This document shows positions 45,630 to 57,300 of a stretch of 64,000 bases of DNA, piece by piece. How positions within the stretch are numbered: position 1 is the stretch's first letter; each line of letters starts with the position of its first letter. Source of the DNA: Notospermus geniculatus (taxonomy: Eukaryota; Nemertea; Pilidiophora; Heteronemertea; Lineidae); NCBI GenBank assembly GCA_002633025.1, contig NMRB01000138.1, positions 125,053 through 189,052 of the forward strand, in the 5' to 3' direction. Position numbers and translations under genes: made by a program. The notes under the pieces are model-generated. The model worked only from the letters and a program-made list of their open reading frames with translations, made no database searches and was not told where the DNA came from.

Positions 45630-46379
45630 AAGGGGGCGCTGTATTTGTCTGTGGTTATGGTTGAATTATCTAGTTGGTCGTCTGAAGACCAATACATTCA
45701 AGGGATAGGGAGAAACCTGCTGAGTTTTATACCACATGGTAATGTCTCGACTGCTAGTACCGGTAATTCCTGATGGTAGAAAGTTGTTGCCCATTTTGAA
45801 ATATTCCACTGGGGACAGATGTCCAAGCTCTGTGTGGCTGATCAGCTGCTAGAGTATGCTGCTAAAGTCAGGCAACTCGACTGAGTGAACGATTTTGTAA
45901 CTGGTATTGGTGGAAAACTGTGCAGGGTTAGCTATATGTGTGGTAATGTTGGACTGCTAAATCCCAAGGAAAAGCCACAGTAGCTGCAATCTGACAAAAG
46001 AAATTAGCATATGGCACAAAGTGAGGTGCCGGTTGCATCCCGTACATTTGGTTCCAGAACTACAGATCTCATTGCATTCGAATTGTGTTGGGGAGTTCCA
46101 AGATGGAGGGGGGGGGGCAGGACGGAGTAGTTGGTGTGGAATCACATGTTTGTTTTGGTAAAAGAGCAAGGTTGGCTTTAGGACAAGAAACCAGCAGCTC
46201 CTGCTTATAAAGGATCAAGCTCTCTTGAACCATGTAACTGTCGTCACCCGCCAACATTAGAAACAATATTTTTCCACAATAGCGGCTATTTCAGAGTGTT
46301 TCAATATACATTGTATATAAATCATAATATTTACGTCTCAGAGTTTAACCTTTAAAAGGGCCAAGGATTTTTGATGAAA

Positions 46380-46385
46380 AATAAA
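46380..46385 (+). promoter_or_regulatory. Candidate polyadenylation signal of the MEGF9-like gene
   Basis: AATAAA about 750 bases after the stop codon, the first canonical plus-strand hexamer I find downstream. It is followed by a T-rich stretch (TATGTTTTGAAATATTTATG). Confidence 0.5.
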
Positions 46386-46466
46386 GGGTTTGGCTGTTAT
46401 GTTTTGAAATATTTATGCTGTTTGGTCTTCTGAGTTACATAAGCCTAGTGTAGCCACTACCTTGAC

Positions 46467-46600
46467 CAGGGGTAGCGAGCATAAAGGGGTCGTAACCCTA
46501 CGTCAGGCCTAAGCCAGGCGTAGTGCTGGTTGTGGCTCTTGCACTACACCTGGTTTAGGCCCGACGTAGGGTTACGACCCCTTTATGCTCGCTACCCCTG
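46467..46600. mobile_element. Near-perfect foldback, CAGGGGTAGCGAGC family (134 bp)
   Basis: The first 38 bases (CAGGGGTAGCGAGCATAAAG, then GGGTCGTAACCCTACGTC) are perfectly mirrored at the right end. The arms continue with few mismatches to about 60 bases, leaving a loop of about 14 bases. The CAG..CTG termini resemble the other CAGGG families here. No target duplication could be confirmed. Confidence 0.85.
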
Positions 46601-46956
46601 GAGTTCGAGGCGAGTTTCTTGCATTTATTTATCCCTGCCAAGTAGGCCTAGGCCTATTGGCATCGACTTCATGTATTCTTTTTCAGACTTTTCAATATGT
46701 TTCAATTTTTTACTTTTTTATTTCAGTATAACACACTGGTTGTTATGTAGTCAATTTAGTTGTTGTTGATTAAAGGGGTGCACCCCCCATTCGTTTTGTT
46801 CAAAAAATTGCATTTGTCATGTTTTGTGCTGCCTGTTCTAATCGACTGTATGATTGTTGTTTATCTGTGTTCATCCCGACACGACCCACCGCCTCAAACA
46901 GCCATGAAACATGTTCCATGTTAATTTTGTTCATTATCTTCATCATTCCAAACATA

Positions 46957-47157
46957 TGTGACCCGGCACGACCAAATGAGTCGGAATGCGCACATAAGAA
47001 GACCCAACATGTCCAAGGTGACACCAACGGTTCGCTGATTTCAGGATTGTCTGCCAATTGTGAAATTTGACTTGGTCAATTGCTGTGGTTGCTGTCTGGT
47101 TCCACCTTCGGTCTTCTTCTGTGCGACTTCCGACTCATTTTGCTGTGCCGGGTCACA
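46957..47157 (-). mobile_element. MITE with TGTGACCCGGCAC ends, copy 2
   Basis: The ends are TGTGACCCGGCACGACCAAA, followed by TGAGTCGGAATGCGCAC, and the mirrored CTCATTTTGCTGTGCCGGGT. The interior is the reverse complement of the copy at 20411-20611 (CCTGAAATCAGCGAACCG, TGGTTGCTGTCTGGTTCC). Confidence 0.85.
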
Positions 47158-48345
47158 TATGTAAGACCCAAGGTTATTTTCTTTACATGAATAAAGGAGA
47201 TTGATAAGAATACATGCATCATTTGGTTCTTTTCCTGTTTTGGCCCAAGACCAGAACACAGGACCATTTAGCCACAAGGGTCTAGACTGGTTCCCCACCC
47301 TCATCCTGCTCTGCTCTACGAGTAGTATAGTGCAGTGGCACAAGGGCAGGGAATCAGTCTAGTAACATTACAACTCCACAGATGGCAGCACTGCCAGCAA
47401 GTATGATGGCAAGTTCACACAACAAGGGGTAGGGCCTACAAGAACAAATGCCTTCTGGATGTGTTGGCAAGGCTTTTTTGCAGTAAAAATATACAAGACG
47501 GAACACAAAAAGAAACAAAAAATCTTTTTTGTTACAGTACAATAGGTAAGCATTTATTTGAAGCCACATCAAGGTGACAGCATTATATAATGTTTTGGGA
47601 ATCAATGAGCTAACCTTGTATCTTATGCAAGGTAGTGGTATGTCCTCAGTGGTCAATTCAGAATGGAAAAAGAATAAATTTTCTTGTCACTATTTATGAA
47701 TACCTTTACCTCCCCAAAAGAACAAGTTACCAAGACTAAGAGCCCTAGAATGGCTCGTGGCCCAGCTGCTCACACACCCTTCGTGGTCTAGTTACAAGAC
47801 CACCTGAGATGTGCAGGCGGCAGTTTACAACAGCTCGGTTATTGACATAGGGGAGATACATGGAAATAGGACAGCAGGCCAGATTTAATGTAGGGGCAAG
47901 ACTTTTCTGCAAATTCAGAGCACGGAGGCTAAGTCAACAACTACTGTACGGTACTATACCCTTCTTGTATGAAAATGGCTTCTGTTTCCTGAAAATCACG
48001 AATTTGAAGATACCTAGCCAGAATTTAATATATTGGATGATGGGAATTGGTGGGGGGGGGGGGGGGGGTAANGGGGTAATGATTCAGATATTTCGGAAAA
48101 CCACCAGTGATTTCTAACTGCAGTGGATCAAAACAATGACTGATACATGTACACGCAAAAAAATAACACAGATACTGCTTGTCACACCCAGAATATACAT
48201 GTACGCCCCAGGTTCAAGACAGCGGGGAAATGGCACACCAAATCTAACCAATCCTTCTACAAACATTCTCTGCCTCCCCTTTGCTGCCTTGACATATTTC
48301 TGGGTGTGAAATTGTCCATATTTATTACAATGCGGCATACAACAT

Positions 48346-51300
48346 CTAGACAGAAGCGAAAAGGTCCCTCATGAACTTGTCAGGGTTTGGTATCTCTTCA
48401 AGCAGCCCTGAAAAACAAAGGAACACTTTTAATAAAGGTGCTGGTAGAAAGAACAAATTGTAAGGGGCAAAATTTGAACCTAGGCCAACTCCTACCCCCT
48501 TGCTTAAATGGACGGTAGGATTGATCTCCCAGTCCCACATTCCGGTCATACAAACTGACTCGTAACACTTACCAGCAATGTCACAGAACTCCATGAACGA
48601 CTCGCACGGTAGGACCTCCTCCTCATACATATTGATGAACTTATCTCCTGCATCCAGCATCGTGCGGTCGCTGTTACGGATATGATCCGCTAACGCGGTC
48701 GACCAGCATCCATCGGCGCCGACGTTCACACTCTGTGGAAGATTATATGTGTCAATCAATCAATCAGTCTGTCAATCAACCATTGAACTACTTCAGAATT
48801 ACAAATACAGATTGCTGCTGCACAGTTTCTTCACTTCTTACTCCAATATTTCGGTGATATCAGATCGACTTTGATTCAGAATCTCTCAACCAAACCCCTC
48901 ATATGAAAACGTGTGACAATGATGCTTATAGATCAACCATGAGGGCCTACCTTGAACAAGTACTTATACAATCCATCCACAAGACTGAAGAATGCCAGTG
49001 ATGCTTTGTAGACTTCGTAGTGGCGGATGTTCTTGTCACCAAGTCTGAAAGTAAGGAACCAAAGCAGTTTGTAAATGTCTTCGAAAAATCAGGTAACCTT
49101 TCCATGCAAAGGCCTGTTTTGTTAAAATACTCCTCAAAACGCATCTGAAACCTGTCACATAAGTACGGGGTACTCATTGGAAAGCTCCGAGTGAGCACTT
49201 TCTAACGGATACCTATGTGATATGGCACCAGTGACATTTCAGGATTTGGTAGGTTTGATGGGTGTAGTCCCACTTACGATGTTCCTCCACCCGGGTTGGC
49301 CGACCTCGCCTGTGCCATGACTAGCAGTCTCTGTAACACCTTCACTCGCAACTGCTTCCAACGATCACGACTATAGATATGGGCCATCATCATCGTCCAG
49401 TAGAGCGGAGAGGCCACCTGAAAAAGACGAAGATTTTGGAGTAGAGATCAAGGTTGCACACGGCCACAAATCACTACTAGTCCCCCTCACTCACCTCAAA
49501 CGAACTCTCCACCCATTTCTCTTTCGGTTGATCCAAGAACTGGGCGACGTTTTTCTCTTCTTTTGGCACCGAACGAGTCCTGGAAAGAGTTCATGAAGAA
49601 CCATTCAGTACAGGATACTGAAAACACACTGCTTATGGTGTGTAGCAGCACCATTGGTAAAAGTTAGTTGACTTCTTGCAAACAAGATTGACACCAATGC
49701 TTCCTACCAATCACTTTAAGTGCACTTTGGGAATGGAAGACTACATACGTGTTCATGACATACAGCGCCATATGCATCATGTAAGGTAACATATGCATAT
49801 TACTCTGACGGCCACCACCTCCGCTCTCGTCACTAAACGATTTCTCCCCGGAATATCTCTGCAGCAAGAGCTTCAGATCGTGAATCGTGAACGAGTAGCT
49901 CGCATCCCGTATGGCTGTACACTCCTGTAGGTACGTGTTGTGCCGTGCTAGGCAGCTAGCGAACGCCGACTCTGGTACCTGTGGCCCCCATAGAGGGAGT
50001 AACCCGTTACATTTCGTGTTGGCATTCTGAAGGGCTGCACTTTCCCACTCTTCTCTGCCTCTTGCATGTCTGTGGAGAGAATTTCGCAGTATCAGAAAAC
50101 AGCTCAGCAGACGACAACTTCAGGTCGGTGGGTAACAACTTCTATTTAATTTTTCTCCAAACTGATGAAGCTTTTTGAGAATAATTTGAAGAAACTTCAC
50201 CCATTTTAGGTATCTACACAACATTCCTTCAAATGTTTCCAATACAAATGCCAACGACTATGCCAACCCTTAGGGCAATTCAGCTACACGTAGATTCACA
50301 TCATCAACACCGCAACGACATTGAGACTTACCTGACGGCAGCCAAGTGGCAGTCGACATGGACCAGGTTGAAGTGGGACACCGTACAATAACCCTGAGTC
50401 TTCCTGGGCTTATTCTCAAACTCCTCCAAGTTGGCTCTCTTGGTGAATGTGTAGATGCCTAGAACCTGGATCAGGAAAATAGATATTAGTTTGAATCAGA
50501 AGTAGCACGGTCAGAGTCAGAGTCGTCCCATCAAGGAAGAAAGAGATCTGACCAATCAGGTCAACTCGGAACACAAGCATAACTTCTTGCCGCCTTGACG
50601 GAGTTCACCAGTACATACCTTGGTTGGTTGGTACCTATAGCCCTCCCGACATATACAGCACGTCAGCCCTGTCTCCTCTTTCAGGTCTTCCATCTGCTTC
50701 AGAACCGAACCCTTCACCTTCACTTGGCCTTTTTCATTCGCCTGAGAAACGAAAAAATCATCCAACATGAAGAAATTGAGCTTGTTTCAATTGATGTCAG
50801 TCAAGAGCTGTGGGAGTTAAGATTCAAACAACAGAGAGTGGAACACCCCTTAGTGGACACCTCTTTAATGAAGCTAACATACCGTCATTCCTAACGCTCC
50901 TAGCTCTTTCTGTCTCATCACCATGGCTAAACGTTTCTTCTCTGCTTTTGTCTGCTGACGTACGTCCTCAATCTGCAAATATTCGGTACTTGGTAAGAGA
51001 GAGTTGGCGATTAGGACCACATGCAAATGAGTGTCTGAGAAATGGACCGACTCAGAATCTCCAAATATGGGTACGAGTTATTCCCTTACCTTCGCTGCAA
51101 CCTGTGGACTACCCCGCAACGCCTCCAATAAATTCTCCGCCAAAGTCCCAACTCTCTCGTCCGACGATACCTGCTCTAGTTTATGGAGGATTGATATACA
51201 GTCTGATGTCGCTAGCTGGGTGGGCTCGTGACCGCTACACAGACCGGTGAGGAGACGCAGGGTGTAGCGTAGCGACGGCTTAGAGATGAATTCCTTCCAG

Positions 51301-54300
51301 TCCTCGGAGTCGGAGCTGAAGAATAAGGTCGAAGATCAGGCGCAGAAAAGGGTGGGATATATTCGGACCAGAAAATGGAGAGACGAAATCTGCAGACATA
51401 CATAATGAATCAAGAAATTTACTTACGCGAGGAGTGTTTTGAATGGTGGTGCATGTTTCTTGATGTAAGACACTGTCTTCTGCACGATGCCGTGATGCAT
51501 GATCATATCCTTTAACTTCTTGCCGTTGGCGTTCACCTGAAAACGAGGGGAGATTCGAAGATCTCAGACATGATAGAAGGTACCCCATCTCCTGGTCATA
51601 AGAGCTCCATCTGCAGTAAGTGACATACATTGATACTTGATAACCTTCAGAATCTTGACTAACCTGCCAGATTGGCACAGAGGAAACTCCACTGCAAGAT
51701 ACCCAGTTGTTTCCTTTGCTTATAGAATGGCCTCTATACATGAATTCTCTTACCTCGATTCCTGCTGCTATCACGCAGAAACAGTCCAAGTGAACCTCTT
51801 CATCTTGTGAATGTTCAGCATCAAACCTGAAAGATTCAGATGAGACATTCGTTAAGGTACCTATACACAGAGTTCTAAAGAGCTAGATCAAGCACTAGAA
51901 GGCCTTTTCAAAGAAGCCATGATGGATGATGGACTATTTCATTCAAAAGATGAAAACCTACTTCTCAAAATCCAGATACGGCATGAAGTGTTTGATAAGT
52001 GTCTGCATCTTGCCCTGATCACCGAACGCAAGGAACGGGATGAGCCTCATCAGCCCCTGGAGGACGCTGGTGTTACTACGCACGAACGTGCTGTTGATAC
52101 GGTCCAGGAGAATCATGAGTTGGTCGCTGTCGCCGCAGAGTTTGGAGAACTCCTGGAAGAGAAATGGTGGAATTCTAAAACTATCAACATGGTGCAGCAG
52201 GTGTCTCCCCATCCTGAGAACATCAGGGGTTCTTAGTGCTTGCTCCTTTCGTCACTGCACACAAACGTTTGTGTGCGGTGAGGAAGGAAGCGAGCGCTAT
52301 GCCTGTCAGAGTGGTGCAGTGGAAACACCAGTTCCTGTCACCTCTGAGGTTCCAGGTTCAACCCCCAATAGGACCCAACCAGAATCCAAACAAGTTTGTG
52401 GAGGCTTTACAGGCCCTTCCGTACCATGAAAGAACTTACCCTGTACTCATCAGGATTCGCCTGACTGGCTTCGATAAGAATCGTCTCCATACACTGTAGA
52501 ATCTGTTCCGTAAGGGTCTGACCCTTCGTTCCTGATGCTGTGCTCTCTTGTTCAGCAAGCAACGCCTGAAACGTGATGGAGGTAGAAAACTTTATAGCCG
52601 AGGACACAAGGGTCGTTGGGGTAGTGCAGAGGAATCTGCACCTGCCACCAAGGAGGCCACGGGTTCAGCACACCTACACTTACCAAATTGAGAACCCTCA
52701 ACATGGCGCTGATTGCCCTCAGTTCTGGTTTGATCAGGTGATGTCGGTTCACCCTGACCTTCAAACAGTACGTGAACAGTTTCAACATGACGACCAGGAG
52801 CTGTTTCCCACGGACGAGATCACGTATGGCGCCCAGGCGCTCCAGCATCACCTCGAGGCTGTCACCTTCGGACATCACGGTGGCCATCTTGTAGACTTCT
52901 TCGTTGTCGACGTCATCATCTGTGGGAACGAGAGATTGAAGCGAAATGGTGAGGAGGAATTAAGAATTGAAGACCTCGAACAATGAATCAAAATCCATAC
53001 ATCTGGTAACTTTCACTTAAGTTACAACAACTTTCACTTAAGTTACAACACTGCCCCACTACTGCTATCCCTCCTTCTTCGACTCACCTCCACTCGTGTC
53101 CAAACTATTGACCATATCCTCCGTGGCGTCACCAAGGAGACCCCTCATACGGTACACAATCCTCATCGCCTCCCCCTCCCCGTGCTCCGCCACCCAGATC
53201 TTCTTGTAGACGTCCTTGACGGGGAGGTCAAGACTGATGATCTTGTTACAAACGAGGAGTTCCATGCCTGTGTCGTCCTCCAGGAGCGCCACCAACTCAC
53301 AATCTGAAAAGTACGAGAAAAAGGGGGTGAAAATCTAAGAAAACTGGACACTGACCACAAAAGAAGCGAAGTTCTCATCAGAAATTTGAGCGTCGGTGAC
53401 ATATCCCATCTCTTACCTTGACAAATCTTATTCTTGATGTCACGCATGAGTGGCCCGAGGCCCGGTTCGTTCGAGCTGTACGGGTTGCCCAACATGCGGC
53501 CTTGAAGGAAATCCTCCTGTTGTAAGTCTTTCTCCAGAGAGATGAAGAACTCACTGACGTCATTCTCCTCCTGCGAAATAGAGAATAACAATGTGAGGCT
53601 TTCATAATGCTTTCAACTCTAATACAGTCACAAAGCACTTCCACATTATTACCATAGCTATCTATACTCCTTTGTAATCCAGAGCAGGCTCCACAAAGTG
53701 CACTAGACATTCACATAAACCACCTCTCCCAGATTGATACCCCTTTAACAACGAACTGAGGTAAAGAGACTGGGCCAGAATCTCATGCGGACAGTATGGA
53801 TTGAACCTGGGGCCTTCTGATCATGAGCCACAGACCTGAGCACTACACCACAGCCACGCCCACAATGGCTCCGAAATGGGATGTAGTCTTATCAGTACTT
53901 ACAGGATATATGATACTACACAGCCTCTCAAAGATAAACACCGGCGACCTCAAATCATCCAGCGGGTATTTCTTCACCGTCTCGATGCACACCGCCATGA
54001 ATTCCCGTGTCTCGGACTCCGTCCCAGTCGTCATGTCCTCCAGCATGTCAAGCAACTTATCCTGGGTCTCATCAATCAGTTTGGTACGCTGTACGACCAA
54101 CTTCTTCAGCGAGAGATACCCGTTAAGGACCGTCCCGACCAGCTTGTTCTTGTAGTGGTGTTTGATGTTCTCTTGCTCCGTGAACGAGGACAACAAATCT
54201 ACGAGAGAATTAGAATGCTTCTACTTAGTAGGAGTAAGTTTTGGGCCGAGGGTGTCTGATTATAGAAGGGAAGGGGCAGGGACTGGTCCGAGTTTAGATG

Positions 54301-57300
54301 AATTTCAGGGGTTCTGCACTCCTCAGATTAGTCCACTCATCAACTTACCAGTCAAAGCCCTGAGAGCATATCCCAGATTCAAATCCGAGCTCAGCGTAGT
54401 CTCTTCCATCACCAACAACTTGTCAATCTCGATGTTGATCAGGTTCCCGATACGTGGCAAGATACCTTTGATTGCCAGGTAGTACTTCCAATGGGCGGGA
54501 GCGATCAGTCGCTTGTAGAGGGCGAGGAATTCTGCAGCGCTTTCACCACAACGACACAACTCCTCAAGATAACTGGAAGTATAAGACAGGTAAATCATCT
54601 CTTAACAGACAACTCTGCTGGGACACCTCTCTTTCAGGACACAAACTGCATATTCTTAACTCACCTGGTCAGAAGGTCCAGCATTTCTTGTTTACGACTT
54701 TGCGTCTGACAGATCGACTCGATGATGTTACTTGCCGTCTGACGGGCAGCTCTGGACGAGCCAGAGAACAGGGCGTGGCGCATCCACGTGTTGGAGACCA
54801 ACTTCAGGGGGATGAGGCTCTCTGAAACAGAAATCAAAGGGCTGTCTTCAAATCAACACAGAATCAAACCCACAACTTGTTGACTACAAGACCTAAACTC
54901 AACCACTGCACCGCCAGGACTCGACCGAGATTTACAGTTATCGTGACCTCACCTTTCCGGACCTTAGACCTCCAGCGCCCACCATACTTCTCCATCAGGT
55001 ACCTGGCACGGATCTCACGCCGTTCCTCTTTGTCTTTCTTCTTGGGAGGTGGTGGGGTCGCTGTCTTGTTGTTACATGGAACCGTTTCTACTGCCGCTGT
55101 AAAACAAGAAAGGGTTCATCATCATTGGACTCTTTTCTCAGTTTACAACCAGTTAATCATCTTTCAAACACCCCCGACTTACCTCTGACTGGCATTTCCT
55201 TCTTCCAGGCCTGATAGGAACAATCTGGATCACCCTCGAGCCAGCCGCGGGCCGTAATATGAAGCTCCTGGGCAGCAGCGTAGACACTACTCAAGGAATC
55301 GACGCTCTTGTCACCCGCTAGGGCATCTTTTGGTTTCTTCATTGGAACCTGCAAAATGTTGGAATTTTACAGATTTTCTGTCTTACTTTGGACATTACTC
55401 AGTGCCATAACATTCGTGGTGGCAACATAAACAAAGACATATTGAATAAGTTGTCTGCTCCATACAGTCATTGTTGTCTGCTTCATACAATCACTGTCAT
55501 CTGCTTCATACAATCAGTGTCATCTGCTTCACAATCAGTGTCGTCTGCTTCATACAGTCAGTGTCGTCTGCTTCGTACAATCACTGTCGTCTGCTTCATA
55601 CAATCAGTGTCGTCTGCTTCATACAATCACTGTCGTCTGCTTCATACAATCAGTGTCGTCTGCTCTATCAGACTCTCAAAGCAAAACAATCAACGTTTGA
55701 TGAAATATTAAGTTCAAGGAAACTCTATCGGCGATTTCGTCGTCTCCAACTCACCTCGGGTTTGATAATGTGATGCAAGATACGTAGGCATGGCAACGTG
55801 ATCGTCTCCATAATGACGGGGTTTTTAATCTCCATACTCATCAAGAACAGCTTCAAGACGCAGCGGACGCGAAGCTCCCAGCAGCTGTCCTCCCTCTGAA
55901 TCCCCGACGCCAGGAGTAACATCTCGTGACGGACCGACGCGCCGAGGTCTGGGTTGGCGAGATGACCCCTCATGGCCGCCTTGATACGGTTCATCAACAT
56001 CTCCGATAACATCTCCGTTGAATTCTTGTTGTCCTTTGTCAGGAGGCAAAGAAGTTGTCGGACGTCTGCTCGCACAGATGCCGTCCCGCGGTGCATGTTG
56101 TACTCAACAAGCTCTTTGATCAGGCCCTGTAAATATCCACACGTTATATCACTATTTTCAACACATTCTGATATCATTTCCACTACTTTTCTCAAAATTA
56201 TCAAGTTTTATGGAATCTATTTGATGGAAAGTTGTTCAGATTTGATATTTACATGATATTTCTTAATATTTTTGACAAAGCATCTTCTCATTTGGCACAC
56301 AGAAGCACTGAACCAAATGACGCTAGTCTTAAATCTTTCCCCCATACACATACACCCATTTTGTTCTCACCTGAGCACAGAGTAACTGTCTGATGTTAGC
56401 GTTGGTAGCAAGAGCACGCAGCAGGGTGATGCAATGTTCCACCGTCGCGGCGGCACAGCCATAACACCGTCCAGCAGACCTGAAACGAATCGACCGTAAG
56501 TTCACCTTAGAACTTGAAGAAGGACAGAAGTCTTGACAAGCATTGTGGCCAGTATTGCTGATAATTTAAGATAAATGGGTACAAACTCACCTCTGAAGCC
56601 TAGGGTAGTTGGAGTCAGGACCCTCAGCTGCACGTCCTGTTGCAAGGCCACGCATCCCGACATCCGGGGTCACGGGGGTCGAGGCAGGTGTCGCAGCCAG
56701 AGCAGCCGCTAACGCCGCCTCTTTTTGCTGGCGATCGTATTCCACCAACTCCTTCCTCGACGCCAGAACCTTCTGAATAATCTTGCTCAAATCATCAAAG
56801 GAGGCTTTGCAATCTCCACAGTAACGTTGGGCGAGTTGCTGTATTGCCTTATTGACGTTGCTTGTGCTGGCCACAGGTGGCGTCGCACCAGTTGCCGCCT
56901 GGACACTTGGCGGTGTATCCTCCTGAAACAGGTAAAACATTCATCAGCACCCTCTTGTGGACAAAGGACAACTTAGAATTCTCATTCTTGAAGCCCAGGG
57001 CAGGAGATCCTCTGAAACCTACCATGATCTTGTCACCTGTATGTTCATTGATACGGATGAGCAGTGTCTCCAGCGCCGGGCGGTGAAGCTGCAACTGTTT
57101 ATAAGAGCGGTCTGCCTTCTCCAACAGAGTGTTGATGGTGTTGATAGCCTTCTTGCGATCTTCCTCGTTTTCAATAGGATCGACGGCGCAGCACGGCCTG
57201 GCGTGGAGCGTGTAGTCAAACTTGGCATACTTGCAGAAGCCGCAGGCGTTGCAGAGGAAGGGGTCCTTTTCGTCGTAGTTGATGGCCCTGAGGAGAGACA

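Larger units (their letters stand above)
45630..48345. other. Convergent intergenic region between the MEGF9-like gene and UBR4
   Basis: It contains the MEGF9-like 3' UTR (to about 46.4 kb), a foldback (46467-46600), an inverted-end MITE (46957-47157) and, towards the right, a poly-G tract with an N at 48072. Minus-strand AATAAA words at 48321-48326 and 47553-47558 are alternative UBR4 poly(A) signals; the first would leave a 3' UTR of only about 40 bases. No gene recognised. Confidence 0.65.

Noticed and set aside
48040-48075. G-quadruplex at a poly-G tract
   Set aside because: It contains an N and a homopolymer run typical of sequencing or assembly uncertainty; the true sequence is not reliable enough to interpret.
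50810-51250. 146-residue plus-strand open frame
   Set aside because: It lies antisense to UBR4 exons 50883-50972 and 51090-51315, whose minus-strand reading is clearly conserved.
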